Source: Cladorhizidae sp. MBARI D1340-BT2
Lineage: Eukaryota > Porifera > Demospongiae > Poecilosclerida > Cladorhizidae
NCBI GenBank assembly: GCA_028752905.1
Contig: JAQNBH010000014.1
Span: 4,867,673-4,931,672 of the forward strand
Length of the DNA: 64,000 nucleotides
Direction of reading: 5' to 3'
The notes under the pieces are model-generated. The model searched no databases, was not told the DNA's origin, and was given only the letters and a program-made list of their open reading frames with translations. Shown one piece after another: positions 33,851-44,744 of this stretch; position 1 is the stretch's first letter, and each line of letters begins with the position of its first letter. Made by a program: the position numbers and the translations under genes.

Positions 33851-35217
33851 GGAATTGTGGTGAGGAACTTAAAGATATTTCAGCCTTTCCTGGAGAATCT
33901 CAATATGATATAGGAGCTGCTGTGTATAATTTAGAGTTTGCCAACATCAAACCAGCATTCATAGCTTTCCCCCAGTCTGTTGAGGATGTTCAGAGATGCC
34001 TCAAGTGCTCAGTATACCAGTCAGAGCCTTGTGTGGTCAAAAGTGGTGGCCACAGCACTGCTGGTTATTCCACCATCAGTGGGAAGGACAACTTTGGATT
34101 TGTCATTCATCTTGGAAAAATGAAGAATGTTGTTGTGAGTGATGGAGAGGCAATCATACAAGGCGGAGCTCTATGGAGAGATGTCTACCAGAAACTGAAT
34201 GGAACTGACTACTTGATTGTTGGAGGTGTGTGTCCTACAGTAGGAGTTGCAGGTTTGACACAGGGAGGGGGTTACAGTTTGCTTACCAGACGCTTTGGCT
34301 TAGCAATGGACAGTGTGAAGTCTATGAAGATGGTTACTGCCAATGGGTCTAGAGTAGTGGTGGCAAATGAAACTTTAAACACTGATCTTTTTTGGGCTCT
34401 GAGAGGAGGAGGAGGTGGAAACTTTGGGATAGTGACAGAGTTTACATTTGCTCTTCATCCTGCATTTCCTCAGTACGCGATTATGGCTTTGAAATTTGAG
34501 CCAGGATATATTTCTGAGCAAGCTTTTTCCACTTTTGTAGAACTGGTATCTCAATTTCCTGTCGAACTATATGCAATACCCTCCTTGTTACCCAACAAGT
34601 TATTTAAAGTTTCTTTTTTGTACTTGGGAAGCATTAATGGAGATGTGATGAAAATTCTCCAGCCTCTTCTTGTTCTTGCAAAATGGGTGGATTTTAAGAA
34701 TTATACTTCTTACTACGAAGCTATCCAGGCTTTACCTGCAAGCCATGCACCTGCTGTACCTAGTAAACCAGAGATAGTTCGTTCTTGCATACTTACTAAC
34801 ATTGGGAGAGACATGGCTAAGATTTTGTTTGAATGTAATTTTCCAAAGGGCTGTTTTGCAACTTTGAACCATCTGGGTGGTGCAGTACAGACAGTGGCAC
34901 CAAAACAGACTGCCTATTACTATAGGACTGCTCAGTTTGAGTATTACTCTAACTGTCTATACACCACGGAGAGCAAGGTGAAGGATATGGACTTTATCAA
35001 TGGTCTTTATAATAGATTGGAGCAGAGTGGACATTGTGTAGGCACCTATGTGAATGACATAGATAGAGATTTGCTGAATTGGCAGAATAAATACTATGGA
35101 GGCAACTATCAGCGTCTATTACAGATAAAAGAACAGTGGAATCCTATTGGCTCAGGGTTTTTTCATTTTCTTCAAGAGATTGGGTCAAACTACACTCCAC
35201 ACAAACACTCCATTTAG
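33851..35217 (+). CDS. Berberine bridge enzyme-like FAD-linked oxidoreductase, last exon
   Basis: This is the only convincing host gene. It is an uninterrupted exon of about 454 codons, with first full codon at 33,853 and stop at 35,215-35,217. It belongs to the VAO/PCMH flavoprotein superfamily. The FAD-binding PF01565-type domain starts around FIAFPQSVEDVQ. KSGGHSTAGYS supplies the 8-alpha-histidyl FAD ligand (His codon at 34,051). GGVCPTVGVAGLTQGGG supplies the 6-S-cysteinyl ligand (Cys codon at 34,231). Their 60-residue spacing fits bicovalent FAD as in berberine bridge enzymes. DLFWALRGGGGGNFGIVTEF is the conserved GGG-NFG block. The C-terminal BBE motif is NYQRLLQIKEQWNP. Family members oxidise alcohols, sugars or alkaloids with O2; the substrate cannot be told. 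The reading frame is open upstream to the splice acceptor, so an N-terminal exon (probably signal peptide) is missing. See 25,782-25,863. Confidence 0.93.
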
Positions 35218-35454
35218 TTATCATGAATTTTTGTTTATGTAATACTATTTGGAGGCAAAAAAGAATTCTGTATTACTGCATGATTTATCTATATTCTTAT
35301 GTTTTATAGTTTATTTTGCAATGTTGTATATACAATATATATTCTATATACATGAGACAAAGTGATAATGTGAACAGCAGTAACAATATGTAATCGGTAG
35401 GTTGGATACTGCCTCGGTCATGAAGATTTACTCTAACAAACTCCGAAGTTTCAT

Positions 35455-35460
35455 AATAAA
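35455..35460 (+). terminator. Candidate polyadenylation signal AATAAA
   Basis: AATAAA lies about 240 bases after the stop codon of the FAD oxidoreductase, within 'tcataataaaaggc'. It is the nearest canonical hexamer seen downstream. The cleavage site is unknown. Confidence 0.4.
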
Positions 35461-35464
35461 AGGC

Positions 35465-35885
35465 TTATTAAAGATGTCTTCCCACTAACCAGTGATTATG
35501 GTATATAGAGGCTATAGAGGTCCCTATGCGGAGGATTTGTGTCAGTTCAATGTGCAGATTACACCAGCTGTAAGTATTTCATTAGTCACAGTCAAACACC
35601 TTATATGTAACAATACTCTGAAAGTAGGTACGACAAATATGAGACTGTGACCTTAGTCCTATTGTTGATAAGTTATTATTAACATTGATGTGGTTATATA
35701 TATTTGCAATGTCGGCACCCTTCTTTAGCGTACACTGTAAAATACCATGTTTTTGATTTACGAAGCAGTTCAGTACTTTTGCTAATGTATCGCAAGTTCA
35801 ATAATGAGTTGACTTTACATAGTATGCAAGTAGTAACATAGACTATAGTATAGACAGCTAAGTCAAGGACTAACTGTCCAGCAAG
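35465..35885. other. No gene recognised
   Basis: AT-rich flank downstream of the FAD oxidoreductase. No coding feature was seen. Confidence 0.35.
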
Positions 35886-35893
35886 AAGAGAGA

Positions 35894-36070
35894 ATGGCTG
35901 CCATCCACGGTCCCATCTCAGACTTCAGCCTCAAAAAGGAGAACTGCCTCGTACATTGAGAGGTTGTACCATTATTTTGTTCCTAACAGAACAGAAGAAG
36001 CGGGCTATCCTTGTATCGGCATGTGAGTGGCAACTAACAAAGCTCTACCAATTTATTACATACCTCATCT
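35894..36070 (+). pseudogene. Possible Ty3/gypsy gag N-terminal fragment
   Basis: MAAIHGPISDFSLKKENCLV is followed, across frameshifts, by ERLYHYFV and EQKKRAILVSACEWQLTKLY. This is the typical start of a gypsy gag, where 'W..Y.ERL..YF.AN' is followed by 'KKRAILLSACG...Y'. No later gag or pol segment was confirmed downstream. Confidence 0.5.
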
Positions 36071-36074
36071 CAGT

Positions 36075-37440
36075 TCAATATGGAGAACAATGTGCAAGTA
36101 GAGTACAGAATCAAAGAAAACATTTCTGCTTAAATAATTAAAGCAGTCACTTCCTCTCCCATGAGATAATGACATATCTGAGGTCAAATGTGTTGGCTTG
36201 TGATGTTTTTCACATTGCAAAATCTGAAACATCTACAAAAATGTATTGTGCTTCATGGCAATTGTGTGCCATGTGGTACATCAGTAGACCTGTTGAGAAA
36301 TGTGGGAAAAGTATATTCCCCCAGCCAAAACTGGACTGGCATTGTCATCCTAACCACTTCTGTAATACCAATACAGCTCAACTAAAATAGTTAAGGTCCA
36401 GTTACTGTTTAAAACAGCAAGGCTCTTATTTTACATCATTCTGTACCTTGGCAAAATTTTACACTCAGATTTGGACTATTGCTAACAAAGTTGATCCAGT
36501 CGGAGTACAGATCAATTCACCTATATACATGTATGTGTATATCTAATCTTTCAAGCAGGCTAACTTCTCATGTGAGTGATAAAATGTTGGTTTGCGAATT
36601 ATCCTTGAAGGTGCCTTAACTAGCTACAATGTGCTGTCTGTGGCTTAGCAACCCATTGCTTAGGGGGGAAGAGTGCTGATGTCTGGAAGGTGTGGTTTGT
36701 GGTTAGGACTTTGGAGCTCCATAGATTCTGCATGCTTCACTGTATGAACTTGAAATAATAGATCTTTCTGTGTGGATTTCCCCTTAAAGTTCTGAGAAAA
36801 CCACTGATTACCTCATGAAAGTAAACGTGCATCTGCTTGCTGACTTGGCTAACAAGAATGTAGCTATTTTTTTACCTTTTTACGATCAATATTAATGTTT
36901 TGGCATATATATATACATGCTTACACCAGTGAATGAAGCTTGCTAGTATTAAGGGTATTGATCCTCACCAGACATGCTAGCTAGTAGAAACAAACATATT
37001 GAGTAGGACTTCAGAGTTGCAAACTCCTTTCAAATTGTGTTGTTCAAAACAGAGAGATTTTTAATAACTCTGAAGCATTATTAATTGCAGTACAGTTAAC
37101 TTGTATGTGGTTTAAGTTACAGCAGCTAATTGGATGTCTCAGCTGCAAGATGAATCTAGCTCTCACCACTTGACTTTGTACAATCTTGCTGCAGTGAATG
37201 ATAACCAATCCCACACACACACTGCGCACACTTGTATAGCATGTACAGTGCACACATGTTCCTGTGCGTACAGTATTAGTATGTCAAAGTAGAAAGTAAT
37301 TCTTGTCAGTTCAGAAGGTGTGTTATGTTATACTTTTTTTAAAGTCATGAATTTGTTTAAAGCAGGAAATCTCTTTTGTGCTGACATACCTCACAACTCT
37401 ATTAGTAAAATAACATTCATAAGTTTTGCATCAGGTTGCT
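36075..37440. other. No gene recognised; one family A repeat fragment
   Basis: At 36,690-36,800 'ggactttggagctccataga' to 'gatctttctgtgtg' repeats the left arm of the foldback element (31,500-31,590). No other feature was identified. Confidence 0.45.
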
Positions 37441-37445
37441 GTTCT

Positions 37446-37615
37446 AGCCGGTCCAACCAAGTGCTGGAGCTTTCTTGGGTGTGACTGATGGTGATAGTAT
37501 ATGTGTAACTGGTTCTTCATTATCGTTAACAAACATGGAATTTTTGATGATTTCAGTAACACCAAGTAGGGCACATTCCTCAAACTGATTTGGCATTTCT
37601 TCTTGACTCACACTC
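37446..37615 (-). other. Possible short terminal exon of unknown product
   Basis: On the minus strand, an acceptor-like 'gtttccag/g' precedes an open frame of about 56 codons (SVSQEEMPNQFEECALLGVT, EIIKNSMFVNDNEEPVTHIL, SPSVTPKKAPALGWTG, stop). The composition looks coding-like, but no family is recognised and no other exon was found. It may be part of a host gene or of a transposon polyprotein. Confidence 0.25.
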
Positions 37616-37619
37616 CTGG

Positions 37620-38210
37620 AAACATAGGACTACCAAAACCAAGTTTATTCCATACCATGCACGACTGAGAGAACTTTCTCAAACTTCATTCTGAGATTGT
37701 GCACCAAAGTGTACTGCATCTTTGACGATGTTTTTAAGGAGGGAATAAATATATATACATTATTGACATGGACTAAATAAATTACAACTTCATTTCACTA
37801 TAGCCTTTGAACTTTATTTTGATACCAAAGTAAAGTGTCTTTAAATAAACTATTTAATGATATATTTAGTATATCTTTTCTGTTGCCCAAAAACGGTTTC
37901 TAATATGTTGCTAAGCTAAGTGGCTGTTAAATGGTTTGTGTGCGCTATAGAGAAAGTTTACAAAACTAGTGTAAAACCAATTTTAGTACAAATAGGAAAA
38001 CACAGAAAAAACCACATGCACATCATATTAAAAGATATACACTATATACCTACATATGAATTAAATGTAATAGACTAAGTTGAAGAGCAGGAAATGTGCT
38101 TTCTAATGATATATAAATTATGGGATTTGGATGAAAATAACTTAAAATTTTTTTTACAAAGTAGTGAAATTAAAATAAAAAAATTATAAGAGTAGTCAGT
38201 TGAGATTCAA
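37620..38210. other. No gene recognised
   Basis: AT-rich spacer. No feature was seen. Confidence 0.35.
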
Positions 38211-38214
38211 GATT

Positions 38215-38970
38215 TAGAGTCAAAATTCACCAGAGCCATAATTGGGCCCTTCTGCTGCTATGGTACCTCCTCTGTAGCTGCCCTCTTCTTCTTCCTTGTC
38301 TTTTCCACTGCACCTCTCACTCCTTATAAACACATAACCTATGATCTTTTTTGTAATATTCAGTTCCACGTAGGGTGACCTCCGAGTTCGAGCGCCATGA
38401 ACAAGCATTTCATGCCCCTCTCCTTACCCTCATTAAAAACAAGAACAGCTATGTTAGCTGCAAGCTCTACAGTTGAAAGATTTGGATTTTACTAGCATGC
38501 AACCAGATGATATTGTTAGTGCTTTCATTCTGATTTGTTGTGGCCCCTAGTGTACACCTACCTAAAAGGTCCCTATTACCTGGATGCTGGTAAACTGGCC
38601 GAATATACTTTGCCAGATCACATGGGATCAATGGATTACAAGGAGGTGGTGGTTTCTTCTCATAAGCAACAACTTTAAACTTACACCAGCTGATCTGATT
38701 GGGTGGTTTGTGTTCAGGACACTTCTGGTGAATTAGATGGCTATCTGTAGACATAGAGTGTAGGAATGATGCACATATTGCCTTTGCTGATCAGTATTAT
38801 CAGCATTATTCCAAATGGCTCCTCCATAATAGATATTCAGTGCCTTAATAAATGTATTGGTAAGTTTAACCTTAAATTTTACCACACAAACTATTATCAT
38901 ACACTCCACTAACTTTAATTTAAGAAGTGCCGTCCCATTTTCTTTTGCACATGTCCCACACACTCAATTT
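38215..38970 (-). pseudogene. Mutator-like transposase C-terminal fragment
   Basis: Reading down gives LTNTFIKALNIYYGGAIWNN, then STDSHLIHQKCPEHKPPN, SWCKFKVVAYEKK, LAKYIRPVYQHPGNRDLLGR, CTLGATTNQNESTNNIIW, and after further frames EEEEGSYRGGTIAAEGPNYG with a terminal SGEF. The order (NYYG.AI.NN, H..CP....SWCK, PVY..L....LL..C..G.TQN.NES.N..IW, YG.G.F) is that of Mutator-like transposases common in hydrozoans, aphids and sponges. At least three frameshifts are present. The N-terminal catalytic part is not in this piece. Confidence 0.75.
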
Positions 38971-39079
38971 AATCTTCAAAATGCTGAGTCCCTTAGGACC
39001 ATCACACCTCAGTGCACTATAAAATTTAAAAAATGACAGTAAATGAGGCAAGATGACTTGTACTGTAATAAACACTATG

Positions 39080-40665
39080 ACACGCATATCTGATAAACAT
39101 AATTTTGTGTGTTAAATGAGTTGTACTACTCGGATTGGAGGGAGGCCATAAATCAGTCCCTTCCTCCTCTGCCAAAACACTTACTATGCACTGCCAAATA
39201 CACCCACACACTTCTGCCATCACCTGATTACTCACACCCTCCACCTCCTTTCCAAAATAACACCATCTTCCCCTAAGTGCATTACCATCTAAAACTCCTC
39301 CAACCTTATTCCAGCTCCCTCAATTCCATCCAGCTCCATTTTCCGTTCCTTTCCAAATTCATCACAACTTATTATGAAGTGCCCCACATCTTCCACTTCC
39401 TTCCTGTCACACAACACACATCTATCATCACTACACAGCCTACATCGCTTCTTGTCCTACAATAGACCTGCTGACCCTGTCTGCAACCTCCTCACTCCCT
39501 CATATCCCTGTAATGGCCTTGAATACCTTTCTGCTCCATCACCTTTCGCCAACCTATACCACTTCAAATGGCTCATACTCTCAACATCCTCCTCCCAATC
39601 ACACGCATTTCTCTTCTTCATCTTCACCTTCCATTGCCTCACTGACCCTAGCTCAGCATTCAGATCATATTTTCTCCTCAACAGTATATTTTACAATAAT
39701 CTTCTCAATAATCAACTTGAAATTGTATTTGCTCGATGTTTTGACTGGATGTTCTAGCCTTCGTCAGGAATATTCCCACCATCCTATCCCTCCATCCATT
39801 CTTAGCTTGTCTGCCACAATTTTTATCAGTCTAACCTCCTCCACTTGTGCAAACCTCCTACCATAGACAATTTTTCTCCTCCCTCCTCTCTGCCAACTTC
39901 CTCCATCCCAAGTCCCCCAGCACTGCCACTCCTGCCACCATGTTGCTAGCCCCTAATAGGTTTCTTCCTACTCTCAGCTGAGCTGACTCTAATTTCCTAT
40001 ATACAAGAAGTCTATCAGCCACACTTCAGCAGGCTTGGTCTAGCCAATAGCTCCCACACCATCCTACCTCTATGGTCAATTTTCCGTTCACTTGACTCAT
40101 CCAACAGCGCCTTTCCAATCCATTTATCTGCTTTAATCTTCATTTTCTCCAAGTGTACATTCCCTCTCAGTTTCTCATCAAACCACACACCCAGGTACCT
40201 GAATGCTTCCCTACTTCCACCTCCTCTCCATCAATATTCCACTTCACACTATTCCTCCCTATCCCAATGACCATTATCTTACTCTTCTTCTCATTAAACT
40301 TCAACTTCCATCTTATCGCATAGTTCTGCACCATATCTCGCAACTCCACTCTTGTGCCCGCCCAAAGCACAATATCATCAGCATAGAGCAATGCACCACA
40401 CCATGTACCATCCACCTTCAATCCCAGCTCAGCTCCCTCTAGTTCATCCATTCCCGACACATATATGTTGAATAATGTTGGTGACAAGGACACCTAAGTC
40501 CCCTCTCTATCCCAAGCCACCGACTGACCTCCGATTCTATCCTAGCTTCCACCCCATTGTAGAGGCCTTCACATATTCGTAAAAATTTCTCCTCCACTCC
40601 TGCTTGTCTCAATACCACAAACCATCCCTCCACACACTGTCGTTACTGATTGCTAGAAAAGCTAA
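39080..40665 (-). pseudogene. Non-LTR retrotransposon RT (second LINE family), decayed
   Basis: Reading down from 40,660 gives VWRDGLWY, RQAGVEEKFLRICEGLYNGV, WLGIERGLR, then MSLSPTLFNIYVSGMDELEG. The intact catalytic LLYADDIVLW follows, then KFNEKKSKIMVIG and a segment with H-x-GTWVCG. After an inserted repeat at about 39,690-39,775 come SVRQWKVKMKKRNACDWEED and SMSHLKWYRLAKGDG. The end has a C-rich motif (CVLCDRKEVEDVGHF) near 39,400. This LINE differs from the CR1-like pieces at 24-28 kb. It has multiple frameshifts. Confidence 0.85.
39690..39780 (-). repeat. Family B (hammerhead-like) repeat inserted in the LINE
   Basis: The minus strand reads ATTCCTGACGAAGGCTAGAA then CATCCAGTCAAAACATCGAG, flanked by 'caatttcaagttgattatt'. 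It has the same layout as the copies at 0.2-0.4 and 14.3 kb, with CTGACGA and CAAAAC changes in the core. It interrupts the RT frame of the surrounding LINE, so it arrived later. Confidence 0.65.
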
Positions 40666-40669
40666 GTAA

Positions 40670-43600
40670 GACGATCCCTTCTCCGTTTACCGTATCTCAC
40701 ATATACCCCTTAGGACTGTCGAGAATCCCCAACATAGGCCTAGGATCACCACAGTTAAATATAATTATACACACTAATGACTAGATGTGCCAAGTTGAGT
40801 TATGTGTCACGATTATTGTTTTCATTGAGACTCTATGGGATTCTAGTGTATTGGACTTCACTGTGTGTATGTTGTTCCTAGTGATGTAATGCATTCCGGC
40901 TGGCAGGGTATAAAAAAAAACTGCAAGCCACTGCTTGACAGTTCGGTCAATGTTGTTCCAAGTTATCAAGAAATACATACATAAGTGGGAAAGAACTGAA
41001 TGGCAAATAGCCGCTCCAGATAGCAGAAAAGCCAGCCTGAGATATGTAGGACAAACAGCCTTCCAAAATAACCTCCCACATAAGCCCTGATGAAAAAATA
41101 ATTAATTTTCTGCATGGGCAGGTGAGAATAGAATGCATGGCTGATGGGAAAGGATATTATTCAGTTCAGCAATTTCTTTTTCATCACCCACCACTCAATG
41201 CCTAGCATTCATTACTAAATAGTCTATCTGTCTGTGTATGTATTATATGTATTTTTGTATTTACATATGTTGAGATATCATGTGTTCACCATTACATTCA
41301 CCCATAACAATATGACTGAGTCATATAAAGCCAGCTTGTAAACTGGGAATGTTCGTCATAGTGAAGAGAAAGCAGCAGTAGATTTAAGCTAGAGTAAAGG
41401 AAACTGGTTGCAGAAGCAAGTGTCAATGGGTTGCAAGATGTTGGAGTTTCATTCTGGCATAGTTATCATCAACTACAGAGTACTCTACCACCTTAAAGAA
41501 AGAAATGGGAATGATCACCTCTGTCAATTTGGAGAATACCAGAGTGGGCTCTCAGCTCATCTTTGCCACCAGTTAAGATTACTTCCACATATCGCTTACA
41601 ATAAGATAACAGATAGTTTACAGATCCATATATAGTATTGGCTAAGGCAATGTGATCTAACAATACTAGGATTTCAAACCAACACAATTGGTGTTGTTTT
41701 TACCTCCCTCCATCATACTTTGCTCGCCACTCAATGTCTTGCATACATTCTAAAAAAAATTATGCTATTCGTTGTCTTTGAGCTTTGGTCCCAAAGGAGC
41801 TATCAATTACAGGTTTCTGTCATGTTTTATCCTGCCCTGCATGGCATTTTATCCTGGGTTGTGCAACTGATCATCAGAATTGGCTGCCACTCATCTAGGG
41901 AAGCTGGTTGCATTGGACCAGGAAACTACATCTAACAATACATTTTGTGAGGCCAATTATATTTCTGTATATAGCCTCTCCCATATCTCTCATACAGGAT
42001 AAAGGAGATTCCATCAGCATGTTTTTGGATGGGAAACAAGTAAAAGTTGAAACTCTGGTATGTTCAACATCGATGCTCTGTTTTGAACTATCAAAGGTGC
42101 TTGGATATTCAGTCTGGTTTGTAATAAAACCTTTCAAAGAGTGACTCACCACTCCAATCTGCTGCTCCAGTTGTTGGTAAAACACTGCCTGCAGTTTTTA
42201 GCTACATGTCTCACTCAGTGAGCTTTGAATGTTTCCGTATTGACTCCTTATGTCAGTACCGATTTCCTATGGCAGAGGAGAGAACACAGGGTACGAAATG
42301 AGGTGTGTTCTGTAAGTGCACACCTCACTTTTGTTTTATCATCATATGCCCTCGCTGGGCAAGGTTGGGTTCTGTTGGAATGTCATAAAGAAGAGTACTG
42401 ACATTGCATTGGACTCTGACTAATCAACTTTGTTGGCATAAAGTTCCCTCCTTTAGGGGAGTATTGTCAGTGGGTTGGGATAAGGTTAGCTAAATCCTTT
42501 AGTGGAGTATTGTCAGTAGGTTGGGATAAGGTTAGCTAAATAACTGTCAGGCAAGTGCCAACTGCATGACTGGCTTGAGTGTCTGCTGCTGGATTGATAT
42601 TTGGTGGTTCTCCCCAAGCGAGTCTAAATAATCTGTTACTTTGGCTACAGCTCATATCTCAGAATATTGTGGTGGTTGTGGTCTCTCTTGGAATGCTCCC
42701 ATGCTAAAATCTGCGATCAGTTTGTGTTACCAATCTCATACTTACAAACTGTGCCATTACAGGTGATATGGATGATCTATGAGAGTAATATTTGGTAACT
42801 CTGTTGATCTGTTGTGTAATCCAGAAATCTGATTTCTGTCAGTATATTTTAGGGGTGATTATTATGAAGCACAGATTTTAGACAGGAAAATTAATCCTGC
42901 TAATTGGTATTTCTCTAGAGACCTTGAGTCCTGAAGATGGCTATTATACTGATGGGCTATTTTATTGTGCCTACATACATATGCTGGATTGGATATAATT
43001 AATAGTAGAAATGCTTTGAGCCACATGTATATATGTCTAGTAGTTTATGATTAATTATAAGACACTGCATAAATAATTTTATTTGACAGAGGACAGAGGT
43101 CATAATGGATAAGTCTGTACCTAGAATTTCATGATCAGTGCCACTTTATCTTCTGCCTTTTTGTGTTCCAGCTCTGTATGGGTGTGGTTTCTAGTGCTGT
43201 TATCCTCCTCTTCTCCCTTTACCTAGCCCTAGCCCTAGCCACACCTTTCTGGGTCAGTTGACCTTTGGCAGCTTCTTCCAGTATGTGAGGAATTGGCCCC
43301 AGAGTTTCCAGTATTATGTAAGCTTGATGCTATGCAAGCTATTGGTCTCTGGACTCTGTTGAGGCAGGAAGTCTGGACTCGACCACTTTATCCATTGATG
43401 GACGAGCTGTGACGGCTGTGTTTGAGGTTCCAAACTTGTCATGCTATTATCTGCAGATCCTATTAGGTACTGCTGTGTTGAATGCATTATTCAGGATGGT
43501 TCTGCCTTCTTGGGGTTTTTGAGTGTCTCTCCTTTGGCTTCATCTTCCTCCTCTTCATCATCGCAGGTATGGTTGAGTAATTAGGTTCTTCCACAGCTGG

Positions 43601-43750
43601 CCTATCTCCTCACTGGCAGCTAGATAAGACCCTGGTGTTGATTGTTCAATTAGTACCAAGAAAGTGATGTTCCCACCTCAACGTCAACAGTCACCCTTGA
43701 GACGGAGATTTTCATGCGATGTTGCAACCTGATTGTTTTGTGACTTATTG
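40670..43750. other. No gene recognised; one short direct duplication
   Basis: Both strands were read without a supported gene. At about 42,452-42,542 a unit of about 46 bp ('gagtattgtcagtgggttgg ... aaggttagctaaat') is present twice. Near 41,290-41,400 a stretch with 'tcatagtgaagagaaag' resembles one near 46,000. Frames at 41,408-42,185 show no domain. Confidence 0.4.
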
Positions 43751-43756
43751 TTAACA

Positions 43757-44740
43757 GGTTCTCCCCCTCATGACTCCTCCCACTAGTTCTCCTCCTCGTG
43801 ACTCCTCCCACTAGTTCTCCTCCTCATGAATCCTCCCACTAGTTCTGCTCCTCATGACTCCTCCCACTAGTTCCCTCCTCATGCCTCCTCCCACTAGTTC
43901 TCCTCCTCATGACTCCTCCCACTAGTTCTCCTCCTCGTGACTCCTCCCACTACTTCTCCTCCTCATGACTCCTCCCACTAGTTCTCCTCCTCATGACTCC
44001 TCCCACTACTTCTCCTCCTCATGACTCCTCCCACTAGTTCTACTCCTCATGACTCCTCCCACTACTAGTTCTCCTCCTCGTGACTCCTCCCACTAGTTCT
44101 CCTCCTCATGACTCCTCCCACTAGTTATCCTCCTCATGACTCCTCCCACTAGTTCTCCTCGTGACTCCTCCCACTAGTTCTCCCCCTCATGACTCCTCCC
44201 ACTAGTTCTCCCCCTCATGACTCCTCCCACTAGTTCCCCTCATGACTCCTCCCACTAGTTCTCCCCCTCGTGACTCCTCCCACTAGTTCTCCCCCTCATG
44301 ACTCCTCCCACTAGTTCTCCTCCTCATGACTCCTCCCACTAGTTCTCCTCCTCATGACTCCTCCCGCTAGTCCTTCTCCCCATGACTCCTCCCACTAGTT
44401 CCCCCCTCATGACTCCTCCCACTAGTTCTCCCCCTCATGACTCCTCCCACTAGTTCTCCCCCTCATGACTCCTCCCACTAGTTCTCCTCCTCATGACTCC
44501 TCCCACTAGTTCTCCTCCTCATGACTCCTCCCACTAGTTCTCCTCCTCCTGACTCCTCCCACTAGTTCTACTCCTCATGACTCCTCCCACTAGTTCTCCT
44601 CCTCATGACTCCTCCCACTAGTTCTCCTCCTCCTGACTCCTCCCACTAGTTCTACTCCTCATGACTCCTCCCACTAGTTCTCCTCCTCATGACTCCTCCC
44701 ACTAGTTCTCATCTTCATGCCTCCCTCCCACTAGTTCTCC
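43757..44740. repeat. 28-bp C/T-rich minisatellite, about 35 units
   Basis: The unit CTCCTCCTCATGACTCCTCC then CACTAGTT (28 bp) is repeated with variants (CTCCCCCTC, CTCCTCGTG, shortened units). The strand asymmetry is strong: almost pure pyrimidine apart from ATGA and ACTAG. The unit has the same length as the large satellite beginning at 47,984 and shares an ATGAnnCCTC...CTAG framework with it. Confidence 0.95.
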
Positions 44741-44744
44741 TCAG

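Noticed and set aside
33725..33913. Open frame overlapping the start of the FAD oxidoreductase exon
   Set aside because: It is in another frame than the oxidoreductase and spans the strong splice acceptor at 33,850.
41895..42185. 96-aa minus-strand frame and the overlapping plus-strand frame
   Set aside because: No family resemblance, no splice-consistent neighbours, and open on both strands by chance.
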